From the NCBI GenBank assembly GCA_002359975.1, contig DENG01000109.1, positions 12,350 to 23,110 of the forward strand: a stretch of DNA of 10,761 nt, in the 5' to 3' direction. Positions within the stretch are counted from its first letter, which is position 1. Each line of letters opens with the position of its first letter. A program made the translations under genes and the position numbers. This DNA is from Polynucleobacter sp. UBA2650. GTDB taxonomy: Bacteria; Pseudomonadota; Gammaproteobacteria; Burkholderiales; Burkholderiaceae. The notes below the pieces were generated by a model. The model had not been told where the DNA came from. It made no database searches and saw only the letters and a list, made by a program, of their open reading frames with translations. Positions 10,427 to 10,761 of the stretch are shown here, in pieces.

Positions 10427-10593
10427 AAAAAAGTCCTAAGAAAAGTATGAAATTTTGATTAAATCCATTTTACCAGCGCCAGTATTGGCTGAAATAGGCC
10501 GTTGACCCAAAATTGGAAAAGGGGCTAGAAACTAGATGGGCTATGACATTTTCCCAGTCTGACCCTGTAAATGCGTTAAGGCGTGGTAAAAAA
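10427..10593. other. Spacer between frc and the terminator of the second CoA-transferase gene
   Basis: No coding region is supported here: the plus-strand ATGs run into stops within a few codons, and nothing conserved was recognised on the minus strand. It contains the candidate frc promoter, the frc ribosome site and a small CTAG-AAA-CTAG inverted repeat at 10525-10535. No insertion-sequence ends or direct repeats were seen. Confidence 0.5.
10467..10494 (-). promoter_or_regulatory. Candidate promoter for frc
   Basis: Because a terminator lies between the two CoA-transferase genes, frc should have its own promoter in 10427-10590. On the minus strand TAAAAT (10472 to 10467) is a good -10, with TTTCAG (10494 to 10489) 16 bases upstream as a poor -35. 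The resulting leader would be about 35 bases and would contain the AGGA ribosome site at about 10437-10434. The weak -35 would fit an activated promoter, but this is inference. Confidence 0.3.
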
Positions 10594-10618
10594 AATGGCG
10601 CCCGATTGAGGCGCCATT
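10588..10618 (-). terminator. Intrinsic terminator of the second CoA-transferase gene
   Basis: AATGGCGCC (10594-10602) and GGCGCCATT (10610-10618) form a perfect 9-bp stem around a 7-base loop. Read on the minus strand, the stem runs directly into eight T residues (10595 to 10588), a textbook rho-independent terminator. On the plus strand the hairpin is followed by CTTAAAAAA, so it is one-directional. It starts about 30 bases after the stop of the upstream gene and separates that gene from frc. Confidence 0.9.
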
Positions 10619-10647
10619 CTTAAAAAACCGAAGTAAAACTAGCTAAA

Positions 10648-10761
10648 TTACACAGCCTTAGCGGTATGCAAATGAGCAATTTGCTCTTTGGAGTATCCCA
10701 AATCAGTCAGGACCTCATCGGTGTGCTCACCCAATACTGGAGATGGCTTAACCTCTACCTT
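10648..10761 (-). CDS. Second Frc-like class III CoA-transferase, C-terminal 37 residues only
   Basis: Reading leftward from the window edge, an open frame of 37 codons ends in TAA at 10650-10648. It contains SPVLGEHTDEVLTDLGYS, which matches the C-terminus of class III CoA-transferases (family III, CaiB/BaiF/Frc), and ends HTAKAV. The same region of the neighbouring frc reads [17 protein letters not shown], so the two are tandem paralogues in the same direction. The rest of the gene lies beyond the right edge. It may be another formyl-CoA or acetyl-CoA:oxalate transferase; the C-terminus cannot decide substrate. A strong terminator follows it. Confidence 0.88.
   Translation of the reverse strand, partial: KVEVKPSPVLGEHTDEVLTDLGYSKEQIAHLHTAKAV

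Noticed and set aside
10502..10531. Plus-strand TTGACC - 18 bases - TAGAAA promoter-like pair
   Set aside because: It points away from frc and leads to no gene. The hairpin beyond it ends in a T-run only on the opposite strand, so a small RNA is not supported.
10525..10535. CTAG-AAA-CTAG inverted repeat
   Set aside because: Four-base arms in an A+T-rich spacer are expected by chance, and there is no second copy nearby.

Overview
The window looks like chromosome from a betaproteobacterium of the order Burkholderiales, most probably Polynucleobacter or a close freshwater relative. The reasons are the betaproteobacterial-type dCTP deaminase, the DUF3460-scpA-panC gene order, and base composition near one half G+C by eye, low for most Burkholderiaceae. 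Assignment is from remembered family sequences, not from a search. Coding density is very high: no stretch above about 225 bases lacks a gene, and no tRNA, rRNA, insertion sequence or CRISPR array was seen.

Layout. 1-762 (+) is the 3' part of argH. It converges on a minus-strand block, 4497 to 778, reading fdhD, dcd and then a large PLP-dependent arginine/lysine/ornithine decarboxylase of the E. coli AdiA type. A 119-bp divergent spacer separates fdhD from metG (4617-6275, +), a methionyl-tRNA synthetase that ends without the usual C-terminal tRNA-binding domain. A compact plus-strand cluster follows, DUF3460 - scpA - panC (6345-8240), in which each stop overlaps the next start. panC converges with one base to spare on a minus-strand pair: frc (10426-9179), a YfdW-like formyl-CoA transferase, and directly behind it a stand-alone formyltransferase-fold protein (9177-8242). 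At the right edge, after a good intrinsic terminator, lies the C-terminus of a second Frc-like class III CoA-transferase, also on the minus strand.

How the genes fit together. Most are housekeeping: arginine, polyamine, dUMP and pantothenate synthesis, translation, chromosome segregation. The accessory part is at the right: two tandem CoA-transferase genes and a formyltransferase-like gene. Frc exchanges CoA between formyl-CoA and oxalate, so an oxalate-degradation locus is likely, with oxalyl-CoA decarboxylase possibly just beyond the right edge. The third protein resembles the hydrolase domain of 10-formyltetrahydrofolate dehydrogenase (ALDH1L1) more than Fmt. It may link formyl-CoA or formate to the folate one-carbon pool, and this is the most interesting hypothesis here. 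fdhD, needed for formate dehydrogenase, lies about 4 kb away and fits a formate theme, but no formate dehydrogenase gene is in the window.
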